A stretch of 31,598 bases of DNA. Origin: Bacteriovoracaceae bacterium UBA4096. GTDB lineage: Bacteria; Bdellovibrionota; Bacteriovoracia; Bacteriovoracales; Bacteriovoracaceae. Shown piece by piece: positions 1-6,097 of this stretch (the first letter of the stretch is position 1; every line of letters starts with the position of its first letter). Made by a program: the position numbers and the translations under genes. Below the pieces are notes generated by a model. That model had not been told where the DNA came from and did not search any database. It was given only the letters and a program-made list of their open reading frames with translations. The stretch lies in the NCBI GenBank assembly GCA_002381945.1, contig DFXY01000012.1, forward strand, positions 27,675 through 59,272. Direction: 5' to 3'.

Positions 1-90
1 TTTTGCCGCGTCATTCCAGACAAAATCATATTGCCATTCAAAAGGAAGCTTGAAACTCTAAGAGTAAGGTTCATTCTAAAAGGAGTTAAA

Positions 91-414
91 ATGAAAACAT
101 TTATGGCATTGGCCCTACTTGTGTCTTCTGTTTCTGCTTTCTCAGCATCAGTCAAAGTAACATCGTTCAATTACGTTAGAATCGGTAATGACAACTTTAA
201 CAATCCACTGGCAGAGCTCTGTGGCCTGGTAACAGGTGGAACGACACCTTCTTTCGTGCAGATTAAAGTTGATCCAAAAAGTAAAAATCCAGCTATGTAC
301 AATACAATGGCCGGTGCTGACGGAAAGTTCTGCATGGCCGTAATTACTTATCGCGGAACTGCAGAAGTAAGCATGATCGGAGAAAATGCGAAGACTCAGG
401 CTTCAATTAAGTAA
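91..414 (+). CDS. Small secreted protein of unknown function
   Basis: A 107-residue protein beginning at an ATG preceded by AGGAG with 5-nt spacing; the same frame opens further upstream but without a comparable ribosome binding site. The N-terminus (MKTFMALALLVSSVSAFSA) is a typical Sec signal peptide cut after about residue 19. The mature part is about 88 residues with two cysteines (LCGL, KFCM) that could form one disulfide and a pattern of alternating beta-strand-like segments. No family is recognised. It stands alone upstream of tRNA-Ala. Periplasmic or extracellular location is inferred from the signal peptide only. Confidence 0.8.
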   Translation: MKTFMALALLVSSVSAFSASVKVTSFNYVRIGNDNFNNPLAELCGLVTGGTTPSFVQIKVDPKSKNPAMYNTMAGADGKFCMAVITYRGTAEVSMIGENAKTQASIK

Positions 415-474
415 AAAGCTCTTGCCGTTAATAAGAGTTTTTAATAAATTAGAGATCTCTAGATTTTCAGTTTT

Positions 475-552
<78 letters not shown>

Positions 553-566
553 TTTTTATAGAAATT

Positions 567-598
567 AAGCCTAAGTTCAAACACTTAGGCTTTTTTTT
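567..598 (+). terminator. Rho-independent terminator after tRNA-Ala
   Basis: A perfect 10-bp stem, AAGCCTAAGT pairing with ACTTAGGCTT, has a 6-nt loop and is followed by a run of T. It ends the tRNA transcript. It belongs to the inserted element, since the terminator at 2483-2513 directly follows the other tRNA tail copy and is presumably the original. Confidence 0.85.
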
Positions 599-611
599 GC
601 CCAAAAATCGG

Positions 612-634
612 TGTGTGCATTCTGTGTGCATTTA
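612..634. repeat. Left 23-bp arm-type repeat
   Basis: This 23-bp sequence matches 2375-2397 at 22 of 23 positions in direct orientation, and itself contains the tandem unit TGTGTGCAT twice. It overlaps the recombinase stop codon. Its placement near both ends of the element suggests an accessory binding site for the recombinase. Confidence 0.6.
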
Positions 635-1351
635 GTTTGCTTCGTCGATTAGATCATCAACATTAGAACTTGAATGGTCATAACGTGAAAGTGTCATAAC
701 TGCGCTTGAGTGTCCGGCGAAATTCTTGGCCTTGGTGACACCTTTTGATTCTAGGATCTCAGTTATCTTTGCTCCACGAATTCCATACATCTGAGAATGC
801 TTAACTCCGACAATCTTTTCAGCTTCGGCCCATGCTTCAGATAGGTCTTGCGGTCCAAGTGCTGTGCCAGTGGAAGTAGTGAAAAGGAATTCTTTTGGAT
901 CGCCAGTCCAGTTCTTTGACTTGATATAAGACTCAAGCTCTGCGGTCCATGGTCGATCAAGAATGGCCATCTTTTCGCCTTTCTTAATAGACTTTCTTCC
1001 TTCGACCATAGTGCGCTTTGAGAAGTGGCGATCAATCTTGATTCGTTTATTGAAGTGAGAAAGTTGTTCGTATTGGATTGCCCGAACCTCACAAGGTCTT
1101 AAACCGTAGTCATCGAGCATTCTAATCGCTTCGCGTTTCCCAATATCCTTAATCGCTGGGAGAACCTTCTCGCGGGTAACTGCCAGGTCTGGGACATTGG
1201 TTCTTTTCTTTGAGGCGTGGACTTCAAAGCGTGGAACCTTGAAAATCTTTTCCATTTTAAGGGCATGATTAAGGATGGTCTTTAGTTCACCCATGCTCAT
1301 GTCACGGTTTGAGAATTTATCAGTGAATGAGTTTTTATAAGTCTCGATCAT
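632..1351 (-). CDS. Tyrosine recombinase/integrase, short N-terminus
   Basis: A site-specific recombinase that probably integrates and excises this element at tRNA-Ala. Catalytic signatures are visible in order: Arg I in YGLRPCEVRAI, the box II arginine in MYGIRGAKITE (Tyr in place of the usual His), GH in FAGHSSAVMT, and the nucleophile Tyr in SRYDH near the C-terminus. At 239 aa it is shorter than usual (about 300-400) and most of the core-binding domain is missing. The ATG used has no clear ribosome binding site, and coding-like residues such as LVENWQALTRYKKG lie just upstream in another frame, so the gene may be N-terminally broken. The C-terminus overlaps the left arm repeat. Confidence 0.8.
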   Translation of the reverse strand: MIETYKNSFTDKFSNRDMSMGELKTILNHALKMEKIFKVPRFEVHASKKRTNVPDLAVTREKVLPAIKDIGKREAIRMLDDYGLRPCEVRAIQYEQLSHFNKRIKIDRHFSKRTMVEGRKSIKKGEKMAILDRPWTAELESYIKSKNWTGDPKEFLFTTSTGTALGPQDLSEAWAEAEKIVGVKHSQMYGIRGAKITEILESKGVTKAKNFAGHSSAVMTLSRYDHSSSNVDDLIDEAN

Positions 1352-1462
1352 TGGAGCTAAGGCCCTTTCTTATACCTCGTCAAAGCTTGCCAATTTTCAA
1401 CTAGGCTTTGGCTGGGTTGACCAGTGGGGCGCTAGGACTATTCATCTTTAAAGGGGTGTCTA

Positions 1463-1765
1463 ATGAGATTCCCGAAAAGTGTTACAATTCTGGGGCGAAA
1501 ATTTGCAGTAAAGTTAGTTACTACTGAAAAGCTTATTGCGGTCACGGGCCAAAGATCGGTCGGCGCGCTAGATTTTAGCGGCAAGACGATTTACATATTA
1601 AAGGATTTAAGTAGAGATGAGCAGTTTTTAACACTGTATCATGAGGTTGCCCATGCAGTGCAGTCAACTGTTGGATTAGACCAGATAACTAGCCCGGAGC
1701 TTGCTGAGATTTGGTGCGAATCTATGGCAAACGGGTTTATGGATCTGGCAAAGATTGTTAGATAA
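1463..1765 (+). CDS. HExxH small metallopeptidase-like protein (ImmA/IrrE-like)
   Basis: A 100-residue cytoplasmic protein starting at ATG with AAAGGGG upstream. Residues 58-65 read LYHEVAHA, a zinc-binding HExxH motif, and a downstream glutamate in EIWCESMANGF sits where a third ligand or helix partner occurs in ImmA/IrrE-type (COG2856) proteins. ImmA-like proteases cleave repressors in mobile elements and trigger excision genes; whether this one does is inference. No HTH domain is fused. It diverges from the recombinase across a 111-bp gap and converges on the minus-strand microprotein/RHH unit, whose protein could be its partner. Confidence 0.7.
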   Translation: MRFPKSVTILGRKFAVKLVTTEKLIAVTGQRSVGALDFSGKTIYILKDLSRDEQFLTLYHEVAHAVQSTVGLDQITSPELAEIWCESMANGFMDLAKIVR

Positions 1766-1814
1766 TCTGTTCGGTTTTGGTCTTCATTCTTGGTTGTCTG
1801 GATTAAGTTGGCAT

Positions 1815-1848
1815 TAAAACAAAAGGCCCCGGACAAATCCAGGGCCTT
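1815..1848 (-). terminator. Terminator of the minus-strand microprotein/RHH unit
   Basis: On the minus strand, AAGGCCC pairs with GGGCCTT (inner GG/CC after a bulge) and is followed by TTTTGTTTT. It sits between the convergent HExxH gene and the 57-aa gene and most likely ends the latter's transcript. Confidence 0.6.
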
Positions 1849-1895
1849 AAGTAACTGAGTCTTTTGAGGGAGTGAATCGACAAAAGAAATGTAGT

Positions 1896-2069
1896 CTAGT
1901 TGTTTTTTACGGTCACTGATTTCTGCTCTTTCTTCTTTAGATTTTTCAAAAGTGAATCAACGGCGGCCTGAACTCCTCCATACTCTTTGATTAAAAGCTC
2001 CTTCTCAGAAGGAGTTAGCCTTATCGCTACCCCTTTTCGATTGTCGTCACCTTTGAGTGGTCGTGCCAT
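1896..2069 (-). CDS. 57-aa ribbon-helix-helix-like DNA-binding protein
   Basis: A short gene encoding 57 residues that starts MARPLKGDDNRKG and ends SVTVKNN. The middle, GVAIRLTPSEKELLIKEYGG followed by VQAAVDSLLKN, has the beta-strand, helix, turn, helix spacing of ribbon-helix-helix (Arc/MetJ/CopG-type) regulators, with a basic N-terminal arm and Lys-rich tail. It lies in the element between the HExxH gene and the microprotein, and probably shares a transcript with the microprotein. It could be the element's repressor or excisionase. The ribosome binding site (GGAAT) is weak. The coding call rests on its good reading frame and family-like pattern. Confidence 0.6.
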   Translation of the reverse strand: MARPLKGDDNRKGVAIRLTPSEKELLIKEYGGVQAAVDSLLKNLKKKEQKSVTVKNN

Positions 2070-2173
2070 TGTCTATTCCGATAGTTGAAAGCAAGTTTTT
2101 TGCATGCCTTGATTTAAAGTCCGTTTCATGGTTAAAATGAAGGGCGGGGCTTCTTAGGCCCTAACCCTTTGTC

Positions 2174-2239
2174 CTAGTAGGCGTTTCCGCTGCCGAGCAA
2201 GATAACGACTACTAAAACCCAAAACAGAATCCGTGGCAT
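2174..2239 (-). CDS. 21-aa hydrophobic microprotein
   Basis: A 21-codon reading frame beginning MPRILFWVLVVV and ending GSGNAY, with a perfect AGGAGG six nt before the ATG. The peptide is essentially one membrane-spanning helix with a single Arg near the N-terminus. A consensus-like promoter and a GC-rich hairpin precede it. Size and hydrophobicity resemble type I toxin peptides (Ibs, Ldr, TisB), but a plain membrane microprotein is equally possible. It lies first in the minus-strand unit ahead of the RHH-like gene. Confidence 0.55.
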   Translation of the reverse strand: MPRILFWVLVVVILLGSGNAY

Positions 2240-2256
2240 AACAGCCTCCTAGCTAA

Positions 2257-2274
2257 GGCCCCTTCAGTGGGGCC
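2257..2274 (-). promoter_or_regulatory. 5'-UTR hairpin before the microprotein
   Basis: A perfect inverted repeat, GGCCCC and GGGGCC with a 6-nt loop, lies between the predicted transcription start and the AGGAGG of the microprotein. It may tune translation or RNA stability. No T run follows, so it is not an evident terminator. Confidence 0.5.
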
Positions 2275-2296
2275 GGATTCCGCTTGTCTTGAGATC

Positions 2297-2325
2297 ATTA
2301 TATATTATGTATATACAAAATGCAA
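2297..2325 (-). promoter_or_regulatory. Sigma-70-like promoter for the microprotein/RHH unit
   Basis: On the minus strand, TTGCAT (complement of 2320-2325) and TATAAT (complement of 2297-2302) are separated by exactly 17 nt. Transcription would start near 2290 and run through the hairpin to the microprotein. Two TTTACCC copies 11 bp apart (2341-2347, 2352-2358) lie just upstream and could bind a regulator. Confidence 0.6.
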
Positions 2326-2374
2326 GAGGTATTTTTATGATTTACCCGAAGTTTACCCAGTTTTCAAAATTGAT

Positions 2375-2397
2375 TGTGTACATTCTGTGTGCATTTA
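2375..2397. repeat. Right 23-bp arm-type repeat
   Basis: Direct copy (one mismatch) of 612-634, ending 50 bp inside the right tRNA-tail repeat. The pair is roughly symmetrical with respect to the two ends of the element. Confidence 0.6.
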
Positions 2398-2447
2398 TAA
2401 ATCAAGCTAATAAGTAGTGGATATCATAAAGGAATTTGACTGGCGTT

Positions 2448-2477
2448 AGCAGTTCGATCCTGCTTATCTCCACCAAA
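2448..2477 (+). repeat. attR-like direct repeat (tRNA-Ala 3' end)
   Basis: Thirty bases identical to 523-552, reproducing the tRNA T arm to CCA without the rest of a tRNA. It marks the right junction of the element, and the original tRNA terminator follows directly. Confidence 0.85.
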
Positions 2478-2513
2478 ATATCAAAGGCCAGTTTTAACGA
2501 ACTGGCCTTTTTT
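2467..2513 (+). repeat. 47-bp tRNA-tail plus terminator repeat, copy 1
   Basis: Identical to 3550-3596. It includes the last bases of tRNA-Ala (TCTCCACCA) and a terminator whose stem AAAGGCCAGTT (2483-2493) pairs with AACTGGCCTTT (2500-2510) and ends in T. This is probably the ancestral downstream flank of the tRNA. Confidence 0.85.
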
Positions 2514-2597
2514 ATTCCAAAAAATTCAAAACAAACCTAACTATTCATCCTTAATGTTTTAATTTTAAATTCAGGTCCCTTCTAATACCATAAGAGG

Positions 2598-3034
2598 ATG
2601 AGATTATTTTTTGTCCTGATCTTCTTGTTTCTTTCAGAAGCTCATGCAGTTCAGTGTGAATGGTGGCAGTCTAAAGTAAGTGCACATCAGGTTGGCCAGC
2701 ATGAAAGGCAAGGCAACCAGGTTTCAGCACATGGCCGAAAGGAACATTGTAGGGAAAGATGGAGCAAGGCCGATTTGAGTCCGGGCATTACCTTTACGAA
2801 AAACTTTCTACCCAAGATAAACTAAAATTTATGGCGGCTTCCGGTTGGACTAAGTCCATCGTCAATAGGTCTGAGAAATATATCCCACCCAAGAATTTGA
2901 TCAAGGAGGATTCATCTGTTTCTCAAGATGAGGATTATGCCAATCATCTTGAGTTGTATTTGAATGACAAAGTTACTTTACGGACAAAAAACTTAAAAGT
3001 TTATGAACTGTTTGAGAAGAGGTTTAAAAAATGA
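2598..3034 (+). pseudogene. Remnant of a secreted metallopeptidase (core deleted, frame changed)
   Basis: Two overlapping frames read as the two ends of one secreted protein. The first (from 2598) gives a signal peptide ending SEAHA and a segment with spaced His, Arg and Cys (VSAHQVGQHERQG, EHCRERW). The second (to 3034) gives a C-terminal-like stretch (EDYANHLELYLND, YELFEKRF) of the kind that follows an HExxH core in peptidases I associate with Bdellovibrionota. No HExxH lies between them and the frame shifts near 2760, so I infer an internal deletion. The 2598 ATG abuts AAGAGG without spacing. The 3' end overlaps the next gene by 4 bp. Alternatively these are two short genuine genes. Confidence 0.55.
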
Positions 3035-3471
3035 AATTACTTCTAATTAGTGTATTACTCGCCCTTTTCTCCTGCAGATCAGGGATTCAATCTGAAACAA
3101 AAAAAGATGATTTTATCCAAATGAATGAAGTCTGGCAGATAAAGCTTGATAAGGAAGAGATTATAAAATATTTTGGCCCCCATTTTAAAGAAATCGAAGA
3201 AGGCATTACTTATAATTATGACGGCACAGGCTTTACTAAAATGGCCTTTTTCTTTGACAACGGTAAGAAGCTCGTCGATCAGTTTGCTATTACTGGAAAA
3301 GAAATGCTGAATAACTTCAAAAATGGAGTACCTTGTAAATGGGTTGAAAAGAAAATTCAACTCAGAGAAGCGCATGTCGTTAAGACTGTTGAGTCCGGAG
3401 AATGCTCTGAGCAGCACGTGAAATATCTTTTCAGACAGGATCTCGGCCTTTACGAGATTAGATGGTACTAG
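3031..3471 (+). CDS. Lipoprotein of unknown function
   Basis: A 146-residue protein with a short signal peptide and lipobox LFSC (lipidated Cys about residue 15), so membrane-anchored in the periplasm or outer membrane. The mature part has two further cysteines (VPCKWVEKK, ESGECSEQ) and a strand-rich pattern ending LGLYEIRWY, which suggests a small beta domain. It starts in an ATGA overlap with the metallopeptidase remnant and so was probably co-translated with it. A partner or self-protection role for the lost peptidase is speculative. No family is recognised. Confidence 0.75.
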   Translation: MKLLLISVLLALFSCRSGIQSETKKDDFIQMNEVWQIKLDKEEIIKYFGPHFKEIEEGITYNYDGTGFTKMAFFFDNGKKLVDQFAITGKEMLNNFKNGVPCKWVEKKIQLREAHVVKTVESGECSEQHVKYLFRQDLGLYEIRWY

Positions 3472-3549
3472 ATGACCCTAAATGACTGGATCAAGCTTTA
3501 AGTCACCTTGATTCTTCTTATCTAGCTGAGTACTTTTGTATTCTGGTGG

Positions 3550-3596
3550 TCTCCACCAAAATATCAAAGGCCAGTTTTAACGAACTGGCCTTTTTT
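3550..3596 (+). repeat. 47-bp tRNA-tail plus terminator repeat, copy 2
   Basis: Exact copy of 2467-2513, 1,083 bp downstream, again with the TCTCCACCA tail and the AAAGGCCAGTT/AACTGGCCTTT terminator stem (3566-3593). Only the last bases of the tRNA remain. It suggests that 2514-3549 is itself an inserted or duplicated segment. Confidence 0.8.
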
Positions 3597-3612
3597 TATT
3601 CCTTATAGCTAA

Positions 3613-4335
3613 CTACGATTCACTGCCAGTTGTTCCGTCGGTTTCTCCACCGGTTGTTCCGTCAGTTTCACCGCCAGTTGTTCCGTCGGTTTCTCCACCG
3701 GTTGTACCGTCGGTTTCTCCGCCAGTTGTTCCGTCGGTTTCACCACCTGTTGTTCCACCAGTAGTTTCATTAATGGCCACTTGAAAATTCATACAAACGA
3801 TCGGGATATTAACCCCTCCCGTCTGGTCTCCATAGACCACGAAGATAAAGTCTTCGACCTGTGTTGGCAGTTGTGATACGGGGATACTCTGATTAATCGT
3901 ATAGTCTGGCCCCTGCTGCTGTTCCAACGCAACCACTGGCCGGCCTACTGTTTGTTCAACTTCAACTCGCTCGATGAGACCATTATTATTTACGTCTACA
4001 TTTTGGATGGCACTACAATTTGGTGCTACATAAATAAACTGCTGATGGACCACTGGTTCGGCATCTTCCACACCGCAATCAAATATGAGATCGTCGTCAT
4101 CCACGATAATGCGATTTGTGTCAGTGATTTTGATTGTGTTATTTACTGATTGATTTATCCTAATCGGTTGAGAAGTATCGACTGGCCCCTCTTCCCGCTG
4201 CTGTTCAGGATTTTCTTCATTGATCACTACACTAGTTGAATCATCATCATCGGCCCCACATCCGACTAAAATGGCCAGGGCAGAGGCGAGTAGCAAAGAG
4301 AGTGTTTTAGACTTGATACTTTTCGTTGTTAACAT
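3613..4335 (-). CDS. Lipoprotein with EF-hand-like loop and Thr/Gly repeat tail
   Basis: A 240-aa lipoprotein with lipobox LVGC (Cys about residue 26) followed by an acidic linker (GADDDDS). A mid-protein segment, DVNNNGLIERVEV, resembles a calcium-binding EF-hand loop, and is followed by FIFVVYGDQ and IPIVCMNF. The C-terminus consists of five TTGGETDG units and a degenerate end, a flexible, probably surface-exposed stalk. It resembles the lipoprotein at 17840-18490, which has the same order of motifs (HQ, Cys, DINKDGLIDADEV, VIIVYG, LPIACG), so the two are probably paralogs. Unlike that one, no glutaminase-like gene lies beside it. Confidence 0.75.
   Translation of the reverse strand: MLTTKSIKSKTLSLLLASALAILVGCGADDDDSTSVVINEENPEQQREEGPVDTSQPIRINQSVNNTIKITDTNRIIVDDDDLIFDCGVEDAEPVVHQQFIYVAPNCSAIQNVDVNNNGLIERVEVEQTVGRPVVALEQQQGPDYTINQSIPVSQLPTQVEDFIFVVYGDQTGGVNIPIVCMNFQVAINETTGGTTGGETDGTTGGETDGTTGGETDGTTGGETDGTTGGETDGTTGSES
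3634..3753 (-). repeat. Five tandem 24-bp coding repeats
   Basis: Five 24-bp units encode TTGGETDG in the lipoprotein tail. Differences between units are mostly third-position changes, so selection appears to keep the peptide. Slippage could change copy number in frame. Confidence 0.85.
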
Positions 4336-4404
4336 ACTGACTCCTCTGTAACAAATAAGCGTTGAGGCAGTACCTGCAATTCTACGACCAGTTTTAATTC
4401 CGAT

Positions 4405-4440
4405 TAATAAGGCCCCGAAAGATATGATGGGGCCTTATTA
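4405..4440 (-). terminator. Perfect 12-bp hairpin after the PepSY gene
   Basis: TAATAAGGCCCC pairs exactly with GGGGCCTTATTA around a 12-nt loop, between the PepSY stop codon and the next minus-strand gene. It is probably a terminator usable from either direction. Confidence 0.7.
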
Positions 4441-4454
4441 TCTAAATTAACGAA

Positions 4455-4712
4455 CTATTTCCTTTTAACAACACTTCCATCTACTGGATTAAAGTAAATC
4501 TCTACATCTTTACCTGCCTTGTCTTTGCCATAGATTTCATAGCAAGAGCCTGGAGTTTTAAATTTTCTGATCGTGTAACCTTCTGCAATCACTTTTTGTT
4601 TAAATTGTTCAACTGTCATCCATTTTTCTTTTGGTTCTGTCGTGCAATTTTTTTTAGCAAAAGCGCTACCAGTACTAAGTGCGAGAATTCCTGCAATTAA
4701 AAACGTTTTCAT
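4455..4712 (-). CDS. Periplasmic PepSY-domain protein
   Basis: An 85-residue protein with a Sec signal peptide (cleavage after SAFA) and a mature part matching the PepSY fold: a helix in MTVEQFKQKVIAEGY, then strands IRKFKT, CYEIYGKDKAG and KDVEIYFNP ending DGSVVKRK. Two cysteines (NCTTE, SCYEI) may form a disulfide. PepSY proteins often sit beside cytochrome b561 and redox genes and are thought to modulate partner enzymes or bind ligands. Here it diverges from cytochrome b561 with 170 bp between. AGGAG lies 6 nt before the ATG. Confidence 0.8.
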   Translation of the reverse strand: MKTFLIAGILALSTGSAFAKKNCTTEPKEKWMTVEQFKQKVIAEGYTIRKFKTPGSCYEIYGKDKAGKDVEIYFNPVDGSVVKRK

Positions 4713-4882
4713 ACGGTTCTCCTATATCAAAGACTTAATTGTCCTACGGGAAATGTAGGCTTCAAGCAGAATTTCTGAAATGGTCAAATGGCCTAAGGAC
4801 AATGAAATTTACCTGCTTACGGCATATGTCTCATGTGTTTTAGGGCCATTTGATTGATGATGAATGCATGGGGGATAGTTTT

Positions 4883-5575
4883 ATGAAAATGAGTAAAGTA
4901 TATGATCTGCCAACTCGGTTTTTCCATTGGATGTTTGCAGTTTCGTTTGTTGGTGCATTTATTATTGCGAAGGTGGTGGACGACGACTCGAGTGTATATG
5001 TTCTCCACATGCTTCTAGGATTCATCCTTACATTTTTGGTCTTGTTTCGACTGATATGGGGTGTGATTGGAAGTCCATATGCTAAGTTCTCTTCCTTTCA
5101 GTTGGCACCAAGAAAACTTGTTGGTTATTTCAAACAGATGGTTAGTGGCAATACTGAACGTACTGCAGGCCACAATCCTGCTTCTAGTTGGGCCGCGCTA
5201 ATCATGATGGGTTTATCTCTGGGTCTTGCTATAACAGGTGTTATGATGGTCCAGAAAATAAACAAAGAATTTGTGGAAGAAATCCATGAGCTGTTTGCGA
5301 ATCTTTTTCTTCTGGTATCCATTGGACATGTTTTGGGAATCTTCTTTCATACAATCAGGCATAAAGACAATATTGGTCTTAGTATGATTCATGGAATGAA
5401 GCAGGATCTTGAAGTTGATGGTATTAAGAAAAACTACATTTTGGTAGCGCTCATCCTTGTGGTATGCACTGGGATTTTTGGTTATCAGCTTTTAAATGGT
5501 TTTGATTCTGAAAGTGGCAAACTTGAGATTTTTGGAAGTTCTTTGCAACTTGGTGAACAAGAAGAGGATGATTAA
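4883..5575 (+). CDS. Cytochrome b561-family membrane protein
   Basis: A di-haem b-type cytochrome of the inner membrane (Ni/Fe-hydrogenase b-subunit-like, COG3658), probably passing electrons between the quinone pool and periplasmic partners. It starts at MKMSKVYDLPTRFFHW, with GGGGG 8 nt upstream; two earlier in-frame ATGs lack such a site. At 230 aa it has four main hydrophobic segments plus one near the C-terminus. Candidate haem ligands are His in RFFHW, LHMLLGF, EIHELF and GHVLGIFFH. The C-terminal segment after the last helix ends in an acidic tail (EQEEDD). The stop abuts the ATG of the regulator with no gap, implying one transcript. Confidence 0.88.
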   Translation: MKMSKVYDLPTRFFHWMFAVSFVGAFIIAKVVDDDSSVYVLHMLLGFILTFLVLFRLIWGVIGSPYAKFSSFQLAPRKLVGYFKQMVSGNTERTAGHNPASSWAALIMMGLSLGLAITGVMMVQKINKEFVEEIHELFANLFLLVSIGHVLGIFFHTIRHKDNIGLSMIHGMKQDLEVDGIKKNYILVALILVVCTGIFGYQLLNGFDSESGKLEIFGSSLQLGEQEEDD

Positions 5576-6097
5576 ATGAGTTTGACTGAAAGGACCCTTC
5601 TGGCCGCTGTTATGTTCGGTATAGCGTTACTGATGAGCTTTGATATGATTTCTGACTATAAGCGAGGTGCGGATTTATTTCATCTTGTCAGTGAAGGTTT
5701 CGTTGCGTTCTCTGCAGTGGTTGGCCTTTTCTTTCTTCTGCGAGGGCAGTTCATTCTACGTCAGAAATTGAAACATGAAATTAACAACGCTCTTGATCTT
5801 AAAGTCGAGGCAGAAAAATGGAGAGTGCAGGCCAGAAAGTATTTAGAGGGTTTAAGTATGGCAGTGGATTTACAGCTCACTCAATGGAATCTCACTTCTT
5901 CTGAGAAAGAAGTAGCTTTTTTATTACTTAAAGGTCTAAGCCTCAAAGAGATTGCTGACATAAGGCACACTACTGAGAAGACTGCCAGGGCCCAGTCTGG
6001 AAGTATTTATGCTAAGTCTGGTTTGAGCGGTCGATCCGAGTTGGCCGCTTTTTTCCTGGAAGATCTTTTGGTTCCAGGAGAAGAACTTCCAGATTAG
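5576..6097 (+). CDS. Membrane-anchored LuxR-type regulator
   Basis: A 173-aa protein with two N-terminal membrane segments (residues about 8-25 and 38-57), a basic helical linker, and a C-terminal GerE/LuxR HTH. The HTH reads WNLTSSEKEVAFLLLKGLS, then LKEIADIRHTTEKTARAQ and a recognition/scaffold helix ending GRSELAAFFLEDLL. No receiver domain is present, so the signal is presumably sensed at the membrane. The gene directly abuts cytochrome b561. The arrangement suggests that the regulator reads the redox or membrane state of the cytochrome and controls it and/or the divergent PepSY gene. The last 4 bp overlap the convergent gene. Confidence 0.87.
   Translation: MSLTERTLLAAVMFGIALLMSFDMISDYKRGADLFHLVSEGFVAFSAVVGLFFLLRGQFILRQKLKHEINNALDLKVEAEKWRVQARKYLEGLSMAVDLQLTQWNLTSSEKEVAFLLLKGLSLKEIADIRHTTEKTARAQSGSIYAKSGLSGRSELAAFFLEDLLVPGEELPD

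Noticed and set aside
1340..1400. Programmed frameshift that would join the upstream frame to the recombinase
   Set aside because: No slippery heptamer in the required phase was found at the AAGAAAGGGCC stretch; a mutation or unrelated frames explain it more simply.
2759..3034. Independent 91-aa gene starting at ATG 2759
   Set aside because: No ribosome binding site, and its content reads as the C-terminal part of a larger secreted peptidase, so it was merged into the pseudogene.
3634..3753. Short regular repeats that might suggest a CRISPR array
   Set aside because: The units are contiguous 24-bp codon repeats with no spacers and lie inside a lipoprotein gene.
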